Shown: positions 32,153 to 41,134, counted from the stretch's first letter. The stretch is DNA of 64,000 nt from JBGQOJ01 sp052119585 (GCF_052119585.1 NZ_JBGQOJ010000001.1:372001-436000); one strand, 5' to 3'. Notes: generated from the sequence alone by a model not told the origin. Numbers and translations: made by a program.

Positions 32153-33172
32153 CTAGCGGAAAGGAGGAGTGTAAAGCAGACCGCCATTGGTCCACTGTGC
32201 GTTCAAACCACGCGCCAGACCGATCGGAGTTGTCTCGCCGATGTTCTTCTCGAAGATCTCGCCGTAGTTACCAGATGCCATGATCGCGTTCTTGGCCCAA
32301 TCGTTGGACAGACCAATCATCGCGCCCAGTTCACCTTCGGTACCCAGAAGGCGGTTGATTTCAGGGTTTGTGCCAGGTGCTGCAGACATTTCTGCGATAT
32401 TGGCAGATGTCACGCCCAGCTCTTCTGCTGCGATCAGCGCGTTCATTGTCCACATCACGATATCGCCCCAAGCGTTGTCGCCATGACGAACAAGCGGACC
32501 GAGCGGCTCTTTCGAGATGATCTCGGGCAGAATGATGTGATCGGCGGGCGCTTCGAACGTCGCGCGCGTCGCAGCCAGACCGGATGCGTCGGTAGTGTAC
32601 GCATCGCAGGCGCCAGCAAGATACTGCTGCTGGCCTTCCGCGTTGGTTTCGATCGGAACCGGCTCGTAGCTGATGTTATTGATACGGAAGAAGTCCGCAA
32701 GGTTCAGCTCGGTTGTGGTGCCGGTCTGGATACAAACAGTCGCGCCGTCCAGATCCTTGGCCGAAGACACACCCAGTGCCTTTGGAACGATAAAGCCCTG
32801 ACCGTCATAGTAGTTTACACCGACAAAATCGAACTTCAGATCGGTGTCGCGCGAGAAAGTCCAGGTCGTGTTGCGAGCCAGCACATCGATCTCGCCGGAG
32901 GCAAGAGCGGTAAAGCGGGTTTGACCTGTGGTCGGCACGAAGTTCACTTTGGTCCCATCGCCAAAAATCGCAGCAGCAACAGCACGACACACAGCAACAT
33001 CGAAGCCTTCCCAGTTGCCGTTCGCGTCAGGTGCAGCAAAGCCGGCAAGACCGGTCGTAACGCCGCAGTTCAAAGAGCCACGGGCCTTCACGTCGTCCAG
33101 AGTCGCAGCATGTGCAACACCGGCGGCCAGACCAGCAACGGTCAGCGCGCCAAAAAATACAGATTTTTTCAT
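32153..33172 (-). CDS. aapJ: General L-amino acid ABC transporter, substrate-binding protein
   Basis: Periplasmic binding protein, 339 residues. The signal peptide is about 1-22 (MKKSVFFGALTVAGLAAG then VAHA), followed by LDDVKARGSLNCGVTTGLAG and DANGNWEGFDVAVCRAVAAA, the binding-domain start. Start ATG 33172 is preceded by AGGATGAGGT. First gene of the operon with two leader hairpins and a dyad over its putative promoter. Confidence 0.95.
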   Translation of the reverse strand: MKKSVFFGALTVAGLAAGVAHAATLDDVKARGSLNCGVTTGLAGFAAPDANGNWEGFDVAVCRAVAAAIFGDGTKVNFVPTTGQTRFTALASGEIDVLARNTTWTFSRDTDLKFDFVGVNYYDGQGFIVPKALGVSSAKDLDGATVCIQTGTTTELNLADFFRINNISYEPVPIETNAEGQQQYLAGACDAYTTDASGLAATRATFEAPADHIILPEIISKEPLGPLVRHGDNAWGDIVMWTMNALIAAEELGVTSANIAEMSAAPGTNPEINRLLGTEGELGAMIGLSNDWAKNAIMASGNYGEIFEKNIGETTPIGLARGLNAQWTNGGLLYTPPFR

Positions 33173-33192
33173 TTTTACCTCATCCTGGTGGC

Positions 33193-33234
33193 CCACCTGT
33201 TCTCAGGTGGTTTAGCCGGGCATCACACGCCCGG
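33193..33234 (-). other. Two tandem hairpins in the aapJ leader
   Basis: CCACCTG/CAGGTGG (33193-33199/33204-33210, loop of 4) and CCGGGC/GCCCGG (33216-33221/33229-33234, loop of 7) lie directly before the aapJ RBS in the transcript. They may stabilise the message or serve as an RNA switch. Confidence 0.5.
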
Positions 33235-33279
33235 TCGTTTAGTCAACCCATGCTTCAGGAGAAGTGGCCTCCCTCGGCA

Positions 33280-33315
33280 TCGCACATTTTGTGCGAATTA
33301 GGGTGAATAGGTCAA
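33280..33315 (-). promoter_or_regulatory. aapJ promoter with overlapping palindrome
   Basis: On the minus strand TTGACC (33315-33310) and, 18 bp on, CAAAAT (33291-33286) make a plausible promoter. A perfect dyad TCGCACA-TTT-TGTGCGA (33280-33296) covers the -10, so a bound protein would repress. GCAC-N5-GTGC resembles but does not match the GCAC-N7-GTGC spacing of NtrC sites. Confidence 0.5.
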
Positions 33316-33393
33316 GTCCGTCGGGAAAGATTATGCCTCTTGTCGCAGAAGGTGACCCTACGTCGCGCCCACCCAAACGACAGGAATGTGCAT

Positions 33394-34110
33394 CTACGCC
33401 GTTTTTTCAACCAGTTTGAAAAACTTTTGTGCGTGAAAGAATGCCAAACGTTTGGTTTCTGCCAATTCTTCGGCTTCTTCGTCATGTCCCCATTGTTCAG
33501 CCTGCCATGTCTCATCGACCTTGGAAATCTGCCAAAGCGTGTCCGCAGGCATCAGATTTCGGGTCGCGGCAAGGCCGATGATCAGTGATCCGGACAGACT
33601 CACAAGGTCGTGAAACGCCACCAGTTCGAACGGCGTCATCGCGGAAACATACTGTTTCAGGACGGAAAGACTATTTTCCGACTGCGCAACATGCATCACG
33701 CCGACAACGGAAAACAAGGGTGCGCCAAGCGCGCTTCCGGCCCAATCCAACAGCGGGTCCCAATGCTCTGCCTGCCGCGCAACCAGAACATCCGGCCCTT
33801 CGGCGCGGTAGCAAATCAGGTCCGATCCGCCATACTCGGCCACCAGTTCGGCGACTTCGGCATGCTGGGGGCTGACCTTGTCGATCGCGGCATTGGCAGA
33901 TCGCGTGAACGGCATTGTCAAAGGTTTCACAACCTCGACCTGCGCGTCCCACTCGGTCGCGACCGCCTGCGCAAGGGCAAGCGTGGGCACCACCAATGGC
34001 GCCTTCAAAGGGGTGCGCAGCGGGCGCTCGTCCAACAGAACCTCGAACCCGCCCTCGGCCTCAGCTGCGGTTGCTTTGGTCCAGAACCGCTTTTGCGTCC
34101 ATTCGGCCAT
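33394..34110 (-). CDS. ATP12-family F1-ATPase assembly chaperone
   Basis: A 238-residue ATP12-like chaperone; the mitochondrial relative protects F1 alpha during assembly. RFWTKATAAEAEGGFEVLLD and GRPLRTP-like ERPLRTPLKAPL at the N-terminus, then TRSANAAIDKV, DLICYRAEGPD and HFALVEK-like end. ATG 34110 overlaps the HAD stop by one base. Widespread in alphaproteobacteria. Confidence 0.88.
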   Translation of the reverse strand: MAEWTQKRFWTKATAAEAEGGFEVLLDERPLRTPLKAPLVVPTLALAQAVATEWDAQVEVVKPLTMPFTRSANAAIDKVSPQHAEVAELVAEYGGSDLICYRAEGPDVLVARQAEHWDPLLDWAGSALGAPLFSVVGVMHVAQSENSLSVLKQYVSAMTPFELVAFHDLVSLSGSLIIGLAATRNLMPADTLWQISKVDETWQAEQWGHDEEAEELAETKRLAFFHAQKFFKLVEKTA

Positions 34111-34796
34111 CAGTTCTTTCCCCAAAGGTTCAGCATCGCGGCGGGAAGATCTTGCGCGGCATGAATCAACTGGCCCGCTCCGGCGCGGTTCAACACATCC
34201 GGCGCGTGATAGCCCCAGGTGACGCCGATGGTCAGAACCCCTGCGGCGGTCCCCATTTCCATGTCATAACTGGTGTCACCGATCATCACGGCATGCTCCG
34301 CCCCGACACCTGCCTCGGCCAGTGCCGACTGCACCATCGATGGATGCGGTTTCGATGGATGGTCGTCGGCAACCTGCTGTGTCACGAACATTCGCGCCAG
34401 ATCATGGGCTTCCAGTAGCCGGTCAAGCCCACGGCGGGATTTGCCCGTCGCAACGCCAAGCACGACATCCGAACGGCCGGCCAGATGGTCCAGCACGTCG
34501 CGGACACCGGGGTATAGCGGCGATGTTGTCTGCTCTCCGGCATGATCGCGGGTCGACATGTAGGTTTGCTTGTAGCCCTCGACCAGCATCTCGCGCGTGG
34601 CAAGATCAAGATGCGGCGCAAGCTTGAACATCGCCTCCGGCAAGCTGAGCCCGACAATTCCCAGAATCTCTGCTGCGGTCGGAACAGGTTGGTTTGCATG
34701 CCCGAACGCATTGCGCATCGCCCCGAGGATATGGACCTGGCTGTCAACAAGGGTGCCGTCGACATCAAAGATGACCAGCCGCAAGGGCGCCGTCAT
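34110..34796 (-). CDS. HAD-superfamily phosphatase (phosphoglycolate-phosphatase-like)
   Basis: A 228-residue HAD-IA hydrolase: FDVDGTLVDS with nucleophile Asp and second Asp (10 and 12), GVATGKSRRGLDR, KPHPSM and GDTSYDMEMG. The alpha-helical cap lies between motifs I and II. Gph-like, exact substrate unknown. Its start overlaps the RluC-family gene by 4 nt and its stop overlaps ATP12. Confidence 0.88.
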   Translation of the reverse strand: MTAPLRLVIFDVDGTLVDSQVHILGAMRNAFGHANQPVPTAAEILGIVGLSLPEAMFKLAPHLDLATREMLVEGYKQTYMSTRDHAGEQTTSPLYPGVRDVLDHLAGRSDVVLGVATGKSRRGLDRLLEAHDLARMFVTQQVADDHPSKPHPSMVQSALAEAGVGAEHAVMIGDTSYDMEMGTAAGVLTIGVTWGYHAPDVLNRAGAGQLIHAAQDLPAAMLNLWGKN

Positions 34797-35836
34797 CGCA
34801 GACCCTCGAACGGGTCTGCCAGAACGTCATTCGGGTGCCAGCCAAAGGTATCCCACGTGCGCTGCATGTGCGGCGGAAGGGGGGCCGTTATAGTCAGCAT
34901 CGCGCCGGTCACGGGATGCTTCAACGTCAAAGACCGCGAATGCAGGTGCAGCTTGCGGCTGATCTCTCCACCCAGTTGCGCGCCCCAGCCATCGCCAAGG
35001 TTTTCCTGACCCGAACCACCGTATTTCCCGTCACCGATGATCGGGTGCCCCATCTCGGCCATATGCGCCCGCAACTGGTGGGTGCGGCCAGTGATCGGCA
35101 CAAGCGCCATCCACGCGGTGCGCGACCCCAGCGCCGACAGCGTGGCGTAATCGGTCGTGGCGCGCTTTGCACCTTCGGTCGTGTCCACGTCACGCGGATG
35201 GATGCACAGCATCTTTTCCGCCTCGCCCTGCGCCCCGTGGCCCGGGGCCTTGATCAGACCGTATTTGATCGTTCCCATTTTGGGATGCGGCACGCCGGCA
35301 ACGGCAGCCCAGTAAATCTTGCGTGTCTCGCGGTGCCGGAACGCGGCGGTCAGCGCGCTGGCGACCCGCTGCGTGCGCGCCATAATCAGAACGCCGGATG
35401 TATCCTTGTCCAAACGGTGCACCAGACGCGGTTTGTCGATCTCGCCGAATGTCAGCGCCTCGGCCATGCCGTCGATGTGGCGCACCTGTTTGCTGCCACC
35501 CTGACAGGGCAGGCCTGCGGGTTTGTTCAGCACGATGATATGGGCGTCCTTATAGATCACGCAGGACTGGATCATCTCGGCGTCGGCCCTTGACACGCTG
35601 GTTGGCAGCGGTGCGGGGCGTTTGTCCTCTTCGCCCAGGGGCGGAATACGCACCGTCTGGCCGGGCGTCACATGGGAAGACGCCTTGACCCGCCCCCCGT
35701 CCACACGAATGTCGCCCTTGCGGCACATCTTTTCGATGCGCCCCTGCGCCACATGCGGAAACCGGCGGCGAAACCAGCGGTCAAGCCTTTGATCCGCTTC
35801 GTCCGGCCCGACCTCGATCAACATTGCAGCACTCAT
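34793..35836 (-). CDS. rluC: RluC/RluD-family rRNA pseudouridine synthase
   Basis: A 347-residue enzyme that converts uridines of 23S rRNA. An S4 domain (about 14-62) precedes the synthase core with catalytic Asp143 in RLVHRLDKDTSGV and ITGRTHQLRAHMAEMGHPI. RluC is the most likely assignment, RluD cannot be excluded. Starts in the ATGA overlap with the crcB stop. Confidence 0.88.
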   Translation of the reverse strand: MSAAMLIEVGPDEADQRLDRWFRRRFPHVAQGRIEKMCRKGDIRVDGGRVKASSHVTPGQTVRIPPLGEEDKRPAPLPTSVSRADAEMIQSCVIYKDAHIIVLNKPAGLPCQGGSKQVRHIDGMAEALTFGEIDKPRLVHRLDKDTSGVLIMARTQRVASALTAAFRHRETRKIYWAAVAGVPHPKMGTIKYGLIKAPGHGAQGEAEKMLCIHPRDVDTTEGAKRATTDYATLSALGSRTAWMALVPITGRTHQLRAHMAEMGHPIIGDGKYGGSGQENLGDGWGAQLGGEISRKLHLHSRSLTLKHPVTGAMLTITAPLPPHMQRTWDTFGWHPNDVLADPFEGLR

Positions 35837-36210
35837 GCCCAGATCCCCCGCGCCAGCGCTATGCCGACGATAATTGCGAACAGCGACAGCCCAACGGACC
35901 CCGCCACATATAAACCCGCCGTTGCCAGCCTGCCCTTTTCGATCAGCGCGATCGCATCAAGGGAAAAGGCCGAAAACGTAGTAAACCCACCAAGAACGCC
36001 GGTCAGCAGCAACGGCGAAAGCCGCGTCGCGTCTTTGGCGCTCAGCACAACAAACAGCACGCCCATCGCGAACGATCCGGCAACATTGACGGCCAACGTC
36101 CCCCACGGGAAAGCCGTTCCCATGACGCGCAAAGCGGCCATGTTTGTTATATAGCGCAGAGACGCGCCAATTGCACCGCCAAGGGCGACCTGAATGAGGG
36201 TTTGAATCAT
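35833..36210 (-). CDS. crcB: Fluoride channel FluC/CrcB
   Basis: A 125-residue four-helix membrane protein that exports fluoride as a homodimer. NVAGSFAMG and GGFTTFSAFSLDAI carry the conserved Asn and Phe-box. I see no fluoride-riboswitch-like sequence in the 31 nt to the neighbouring rarA. Confidence 0.93.
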   Translation of the reverse strand: MIQTLIQVALGGAIGASLRYITNMAALRVMGTAFPWGTLAVNVAGSFAMGVLFVVLSAKDATRLSPLLLTGVLGGFTTFSAFSLDAIALIEKGRLATAGLYVAGSVGLSLFAIIVGIALARGIWA

Positions 36211-36241
36211 GGCGTCTCTGTCGTCCGAGCAGCGCCTAAAG

Positions 36242-37552
36242 TCAACCGTTGCGCTTGTCGCGTAGCTTTGCGAACCAATCCAGACGCTTTTTCAGCTCTC
36301 TTTCATAGCCGCGTTCAACCGGAATATAGTAAACGCCGCGCTTCATCGTCTCGGGGAAATAGTTCTGCCCCGAGAACCCGTCCTCGGCGTCGTGGTCATA
36401 GGCATAGCCCGCGCCGAACCCCTGATCCTTCATCATCTTCGTCGGCGCATTCATGATGTGGCGCGGCGGTGGTTCCGATCCGGTTTGCCGCGCGGCGGCC
36501 ATTGCGGATTTAAAGGCGACATAGGCCGCGTTGGATTTTGGCGCCAACGCCAGATAAGTCACCGCCTGCGCCAACGCCAGCTCCCCCTCGGGGCTGCCAA
36601 GCCGCTCGTAGGTTTCCCATGCGTCCAGACACACGCGGTGCGCATTGGTGTCGGCAAGGCCGATATCCTCGACCGCCATCCGCGTGATCCGCCGTGCCAG
36701 ATAACGCGGATCCTCACCGCCGGTCAGCATCCGTGCGAACCAGTAAAGCGCCGCATCGGGGTCTGACCCGCGCACTGACTTATGCAGCGCCGAAATCAGG
36801 TTGTAATGCTCGTCGCCGGATTTGTCGTATTTAGCAGCCCGCTTCATCAGACGGGCGGAAAGCGCATCGGTGTCCAGCTTACCCTGCGGTTTCCACGCCG
36901 CCACCTGTTCGATCAAGTTCAAAACCGCACGCCCGTCGCCATCGGCCATTTCAACGAGCGCCTCGCGCGCAGAGCCAGTCAGCGGCAGGGTCCGGCCCAG
37001 TTCCTTCTCTGCCCGCTGAACCAGCCGCTCCAGATCCGTTGGCGTCAGGCGCGTCAGCACAAGCACCTGCGCCCGCGACAATAGCGCAGCGTTCAACTCG
37101 AAACTCGGATTTTCGGTGGTGGCCCCCACCAACAGGATCGTGCCGTCCTCCATATAAGGCAGGAAACCGTCCTGCTGCGCCTTGTTGAAACGGTGGATCT
37201 CGTCCACGAACAACAAGGTGCCCTGCCCCGTTCTGCGGCGTAGTTTTGCCGTCTCAAACACCTTCTTAAGGTCCGGCACGCCCGTAAAGATCGCCGATAT
37301 TTGCACGAAATGCAGATCTGTCTCGGCCGCAAGCAGGCGGGCAATCGTGGTTTTCCCCACACCCGGCGGCCCCCACAGAACCAACGACGACAAACTGCCA
37401 GAGGCCAGCATGATGCCCAAGGGCGCATCCGGTCCCAGCACCTGTTCCTGCCCGATCACCTCTTCCAAAACCTTGGGCCGCAGTCGGTCGGCCAGCGGCC
37501 GCGGGCCGGTGTCGGGGCGTGCAGAATCTGCAGAGTCGAAAAGGTCAGCCAT
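36242..37552 (-). CDS. rarA: Replication-associated recombination protein A
   Basis: RarA (MgsA) is a clamp-loader-like AAA+ ATPase acting at stalled forks. 436 residues: Walker A WGPPGVGKTTIAR (61-69 core), Walker B LLFVDEIHRFNKAQQD, sensor GATTENPSFELNAALLSR, and C-terminal SVRGSDPDAALYWFARMLT. Good fit to family length. Confidence 0.95.
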   Translation of the reverse strand: MADLFDSADSARPDTGPRPLADRLRPKVLEEVIGQEQVLGPDAPLGIMLASGSLSSLVLWGPPGVGKTTIARLLAAETDLHFVQISAIFTGVPDLKKVFETAKLRRRTGQGTLLFVDEIHRFNKAQQDGFLPYMEDGTILLVGATTENPSFELNAALLSRAQVLVLTRLTPTDLERLVQRAEKELGRTLPLTGSAREALVEMADGDGRAVLNLIEQVAAWKPQGKLDTDALSARLMKRAAKYDKSGDEHYNLISALHKSVRGSDPDAALYWFARMLTGGEDPRYLARRITRMAVEDIGLADTNAHRVCLDAWETYERLGSPEGELALAQAVTYLALAPKSNAAYVAFKSAMAAARQTGSEPPPRHIMNAPTKMMKDQGFGAGYAYDHDAEDGFSGQNYFPETMKRGVYYIPVERGYERELKKRLDWFAKLRDKRNG

Positions 37553-37637
37553 GACCGGAACCTATTGCCCGAGCCGGTCACATAAAAGCGAAATCAGTTG
37601 TGGTGCCGGACGCCACGGCAACATCCTGCGGAAAGAT

Positions 37638-38264
37638 TTACAACAGCCTGAATTCCCGCGCCTTTCTAAGCGCCTCTGCCGATGTGCGCGCGCCAAGCCG
37701 TATGCGGGCCGATTTCAACCGCGCCTTCAGTGCGCTTTCTGAGATGCCCAACTTTGCGGCCGCTGCGGTATGCCGGTCGCCATTCGCCAGGCATTGAAGG
37801 GCCTCGATTTGCGCTTGCGTCAAATCCACCGGCGGTTTGGCCTCAATGTGAAGGCGCACAGTCAGGTCCAACAGCGCCTCTAACTCGTCATCCGTGAATT
37901 CGCGATCCGATCGGCTAATGCCGATGATAGAGCGCGAAAGAATGGGGCCGTGGGAGGCGACGGCGCCATAGATCAAACCGTATCCGGCTGCCTCGCCAAA
38001 GACGTTGAACGGGTCGGGAAACGGTATCTCGCTCCACCGGCAGGCACCTGTCCGGCCAAAGCCCCAAAACACCAACGGATCGCGAAGGTAATATGCGTTG
38101 TTATTGTAATGCATCACCCAGGCATCGGGATATGTGCTGCGATAGAACAGCGGCGTCGCGAATCGGATGTGCAAGCCAGCAGTGTAGCCCATCGGTGCCA
38201 TCTGCCCGAGTTCGTTCAACAATTCAGCAATAGGGCGCATTTGTGATATATCTTTTTTAGACAA
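37638..38264 (-). CDS. LuxR-type quorum-sensing regulator (solo)
   Basis: A 208-residue regulator. The N-terminal autoinducer domain keeps Trp49, Tyr53, Asp62, Pro63 and Trp77, matching the residues that contact acyl-homoserine lactone in TraR/LuxR, and the C-terminal HTH covers about 148-205 (GISESALKARLKSARIRLGA). No luxI synthase is in the window, so it is a solo here; it may sense external or distant signals. Confidence 0.85.
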   Translation of the reverse strand: MSKKDISQMRPIAELLNELGQMAPMGYTAGLHIRFATPLFYRSTYPDAWVMHYNNNAYYLRDPLVFWGFGRTGACRWSEIPFPDPFNVFGEAAGYGLIYGAVASHGPILSRSIIGISRSDREFTDDELEALLDLTVRLHIEAKPPVDLTQAQIEALQCLANGDRHTAAAAKLGISESALKARLKSARIRLGARTSAEALRKAREFRLL

Positions 38265-38450
38265 GCGACACCTGACTCCATCAACCTTGAATTGCGCCCC
38301 TTTGTCACTCTCAAACGCGCCCTAATTGTGACGCTACAGGCGCGATCCTAATAAAACGGAAAAAGAGTCGCAATGACAGGCGTGACATGGCCGCCAGATG
38401 GCGTGCGCTGGCCCTATGTTCGGTGTTCGGCCAAACCATGGGGTACGGAC

Positions 38451-38482
38451 AAAAAAAGAACCCCGCCAACTTGACGGGGTTC
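38451..38482 (-). terminator. Terminator at the end of the alpha operon
   Basis: On the minus strand GAACCCCG pairs with CGGGGTTC (38475-38482/38458-38465), followed by T7. It lies 27 nt beyond the rplQ stop and ends the long ribosomal cluster. The rest of 38265-38450 shows no gene; it probably holds the luxR-type promoter. Confidence 0.93.
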
Positions 38483-38508
38483 AAATATGACAGACGGTGT
38501 CTGAAATC

Positions 38509-38934
38509 TTATTCTTCGCCGGCCAGCATGTCCTCTGCAAGAACGCGGGCCTTATCGGCAGCGCCCTTGGCAGTCATGTCGCGGTCCACAAATTCGATGA
38601 TCGCCATCGGAGCCATGTCGCCATAACGGAAACCGGCCTTCAGAACGCGAACATATCCGCCCTGACGCTCTTTGTAACGTGGGCCAAGAATTTCGAACAG
38701 TTTCGCAACATATGCGTCCTGCTTGAGGCGCGCAGCCGCCTGACGGCGCGCATGAAGATCGCCGCGTTTTGCAAGCGTGATCATCTTTTCGATGATCGGC
38801 TTCAATTCCTTGGCTTTCGGCAGAGTTGTCTTGATCTGCTCGTGTTCGATCAGCGAACCCGCCATGTTGGCAAACATTGCCTTGCGGTGTTCGTGGGTGC
38901 GGTTCAAGCGGCGGTAGCCCCGTGCGTGACGCAT
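38509..38934 (-). CDS. rplQ: 50S ribosomal protein L17
   Basis: 141-residue L17 near the exit tunnel. MRHARGYRRLNRTHEHRKAM and TTLPKAKELKPIIEKMIT are diagnostic. ATG 38934 follows AAGGAG. A roughly 140-nt gap with a 7-bp hairpin (39040-39046/39060-39066) separates it from rpoA. Confidence 0.97.
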   Translation of the reverse strand: MRHARGYRRLNRTHEHRKAMFANMAGSLIEHEQIKTTLPKAKELKPIIEKMITLAKRGDLHARRQAAARLKQDAYVAKLFEILGPRYKERQGGYVRVLKAGFRYGDMAPMAIIEFVDRDMTAKGAADKARVLAEDMLAGEE

Positions 38935-39077
38935 GAGTTTTCTCCTTGGTCTTGTTTTACTTTGTCTGGCGTGCGCTACGTGTGCGCCGCTCTCCTTGGG
39001 GCACCATGCCCGGGCTTTCCCCGCATAAGCGGGCATTTTCGGGGGCCGTGTAACCCACAGCCCCCGTATTCGTCAAC

Positions 39078-40094
39078 TTAGAACTGGTCTTCGAACTTCT
39101 TAGCCAGATCTTCGATATTGTCCGGCGGCCAATCCTCGACGTCCATGCCAAGGTGCAGACCCATGCCCGACAGCACTTCCTTGATTTCGTTCAAAGACTT
39201 GCGGCCAAAGTTTGGCGTCCGCAGCATTTCTGCTTCGGTTTTCTGGATCAAATCGCCGATATAGACGATGTTGTCGTTCTTCAGGCAGTTCGCCGAACGC
39301 ACAGACAGTTCCAGTTCGTCCACTTTCTTCAGCAGAAGTGGATTGAACTCCAGACCGTCTTCGTCGTCCTGGCGGCTTGCCGATTCCGGCTCGTCGAAGT
39401 TCACGAAGATCGACAGCTGATCCTGCAAGATACGCGCAGCATAAGCCACGGCATCATCCGGGGTGATCGAACCGTCGGTTTCCAGTTTCAGCGTCAGCCT
39501 GTCGTAGTCAAGAACCTGACCTTCGCGGGTCGGCTGAACATCGTAGGACACCTTCTTGACCGGCGAGTAGATCGCATCGATCGGCATCAGACCGATGGGC
39601 GCATCTTCCGGACGGTTTTTATCAGCGGCCACATAGCCTTTACCGGTGTTCACAGTCAATTCCATGAACAGGTCGGCACCATCATCAAGGTGGCAGATCA
39701 CGTGGTCCTTGTTCAGAACCTCGATGCCGCTCGACTCGGAAATATCGCCAGCCGTAACAACCGACGGACCCTTGGCAGAGATCGACAGGCGCTTTGGCCC
39801 CTCGACTTCCATACGGATCGCGACGCCTTTCAGGTTCAGGACGATGTCGGTGACATCCTCACGAACGCCAGCGACGCTGGAGAACTCATGCAGAACATTG
39901 TCGATCTGAACAGACGTAATCGCGGCACCCTGCAGCGAGGACATCAAGACGCGGCGCAATGCGTTGCCCAGCGTCAGACCAAAACCGCGCTCCAGCGGTT
40001 CGGCAATAACGGTTGCCTGCCGCGCAGGCTCGTTGCCTGGTTTAACAACCAACTGCGTCGGCTTAATCAATTCGGCCCAATTTTTATGGATCAT
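39078..40094 (-). CDS. rpoA: RNA polymerase subunit alpha
   Basis: 338-residue RpoA. N-terminal dimer domain with KNWAELIKPTQL, GNALRRVLMSSLQGAA; C-terminal domain binds UP elements and regulators (ELELSVRSANCLKNDNIVYI, TPNFGRKSLNEIKEVL). Start ATG 40094 (MIHKNW). Leader holds two mutually exclusive hairpins. Confidence 0.97.
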   Translation of the reverse strand: MIHKNWAELIKPTQLVVKPGNEPARQATVIAEPLERGFGLTLGNALRRVLMSSLQGAAITSVQIDNVLHEFSSVAGVREDVTDIVLNLKGVAIRMEVEGPKRLSISAKGPSVVTAGDISESSGIEVLNKDHVICHLDDGADLFMELTVNTGKGYVAADKNRPEDAPIGLMPIDAIYSPVKKVSYDVQPTREGQVLDYDRLTLKLETDGSITPDDAVAYAARILQDQLSIFVNFDEPESASRQDDEDGLEFNPLLLKKVDELELSVRSANCLKNDNIVYIGDLIQKTEAEMLRTPNFGRKSLNEIKEVLSGMGLHLGMDVEDWPPDNIEDLAKKFEDQF

Positions 40095-40142
40095 GCGTGT
40101 CGCCTCCATTCTTGTTCCTGGCCCATGTCCCTGCCGGAAACG

Positions 40143-40192
40143 CCCGAGGTTTAAATGACAAACTCGGGCCGTGCGGGAAGCACGGACCCGAG
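40143..40192 (-). promoter_or_regulatory. Two alternative hairpins upstream of rpoA
   Basis: In the transcript, CTCGGG-CCGTGC pairs with GCACGG-CCCGAG (plus 40163-40174/40180-40192; one bulge, loop of 5), followed by TTT. The CCCGAG strand can instead pair with a second CTCGGG (plus 40143-40148). The two stems exclude each other, as in an attenuator. Confidence 0.5.
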
Positions 40193-40207
40193 CAGTAAAT
40201 GAGTGGA

Positions 40208-40597
40208 TTAGACCCGACGACGCTTCGGCGGGCGGCAGCCATTGTGTGCCATTGGCGTAACGTCACGAATAGATGTGATGTTCAAACCAACCGCAGCCAA
40301 AGCGCGCAGTGCAGATTCACGGCCTGAACCGGGGCCTTGCACTTCGACTTCGATCGTCTTCAGGCCATGTTCCTGAGCCTTCTTCGCAGCGTCTTCGGCA
40401 GCCATCTGCGCCGCATAAGGCGTAGATTTCCGCGACCCTTTGAAGCCACATGTGCCAGCAGACGACCATGCGATCGCGTTGCCCTGCACATCAGAGATCA
40501 GGATTTTGGTGTTGTTGAAGGACGAGTTAACATGCGCCACACCTGCGGCGATGTTTTTACGTTCCTTGCGCTTAATACGGGTCTTTTCACGTGCCAT
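40208..40597 (-). CDS. rpsK: 30S ribosomal protein S11
   Basis: 129-residue S11 of the platform. NTKILISDVQGNAIAWSSAG and KGSRKSTPYAAQMAAEDAAKK are canonical, ending PPKRRRV. 15 nt after rpsM. Confidence 0.98.
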   Translation of the reverse strand: MAREKTRIKRKERKNIAAGVAHVNSSFNNTKILISDVQGNAIAWSSAGTCGFKGSRKSTPYAAQMAAEDAAKKAQEHGLKTIEVEVQGPGSGRESALRALAAVGLNITSIRDVTPMAHNGCRPPKRRRV

Positions 40598-40612
40598 GTC
40601 TAAACGCTCCCC

Positions 40613-40981
40613 TTACTTCTTCTTGCCGGCAATGGCCTTTGCGGGGCCCTTGCGCGTGCGTGCGTTGGTGTGGGTACGCTGACCGCGCACCGGGAGGTTG
40701 CGACGATGACGCAGGCCGCGGTAGCAGCCCAGATCCATCAAACGCTTGATGTTCATCTGCGTTTCACGACGCAGGTCACCTTCTACGGTGTAGTTTGCGT
40801 CGATGTGCTCGCGGATCGCAAGAACATCAGAATCCGTCAATTCGTTGACCCGACGTACGTCGTCGATGCCAACTGCTTCGCAGATAGCTTTGGAAGAGGT
40901 AGACCCAATTCCGGTGATATAAGTGAGAGCGATCACGACCCTTTTGTTGGTCGGGATGTTTACGCCGGCTATACGTGCCAC
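40613..40981 (-). CDS. rpsM: 30S ribosomal protein S13
   Basis: 122-residue S13 of the head, contacting P-site tRNA with its basic tail. MARIAGVNIPTNKRVVIAL and RGLRHRRNLPVRGQRTHTNA are diagnostic. It begins the rpsM-rpsK-rpoA-rplQ segment after a 187-nt gap. Confidence 0.98.
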   Translation of the reverse strand: MARIAGVNIPTNKRVVIALTYITGIGSTSSKAICEAVGIDDVRRVNELTDSDVLAIREHIDANYTVEGDLRRETQMNIKRLMDLGCYRGLRHRRNLPVRGQRTHTNARTRKGPAKAIAGKKK

Positions 40982-41134
40982 GTTGGACTTCCTTTCGTTG
41001 CGGTTCCGTCGTTCCAGAACCTTTTTTCACAACGGAAGACCGACGCAAATGGCGTTGGCCCCCAGCTGAATACTGATCTTGCCTTGCGGCGCATATTCCA
41101 TAGGAACACAGCCGATTCTTGTGCAAGATGGCGT

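Noticed and set aside
33280..33296. NtrC binding site before aapJ
   Set aside because: GCAC and GTGC are 5 bp apart, not 7; left as an unknown dyad.
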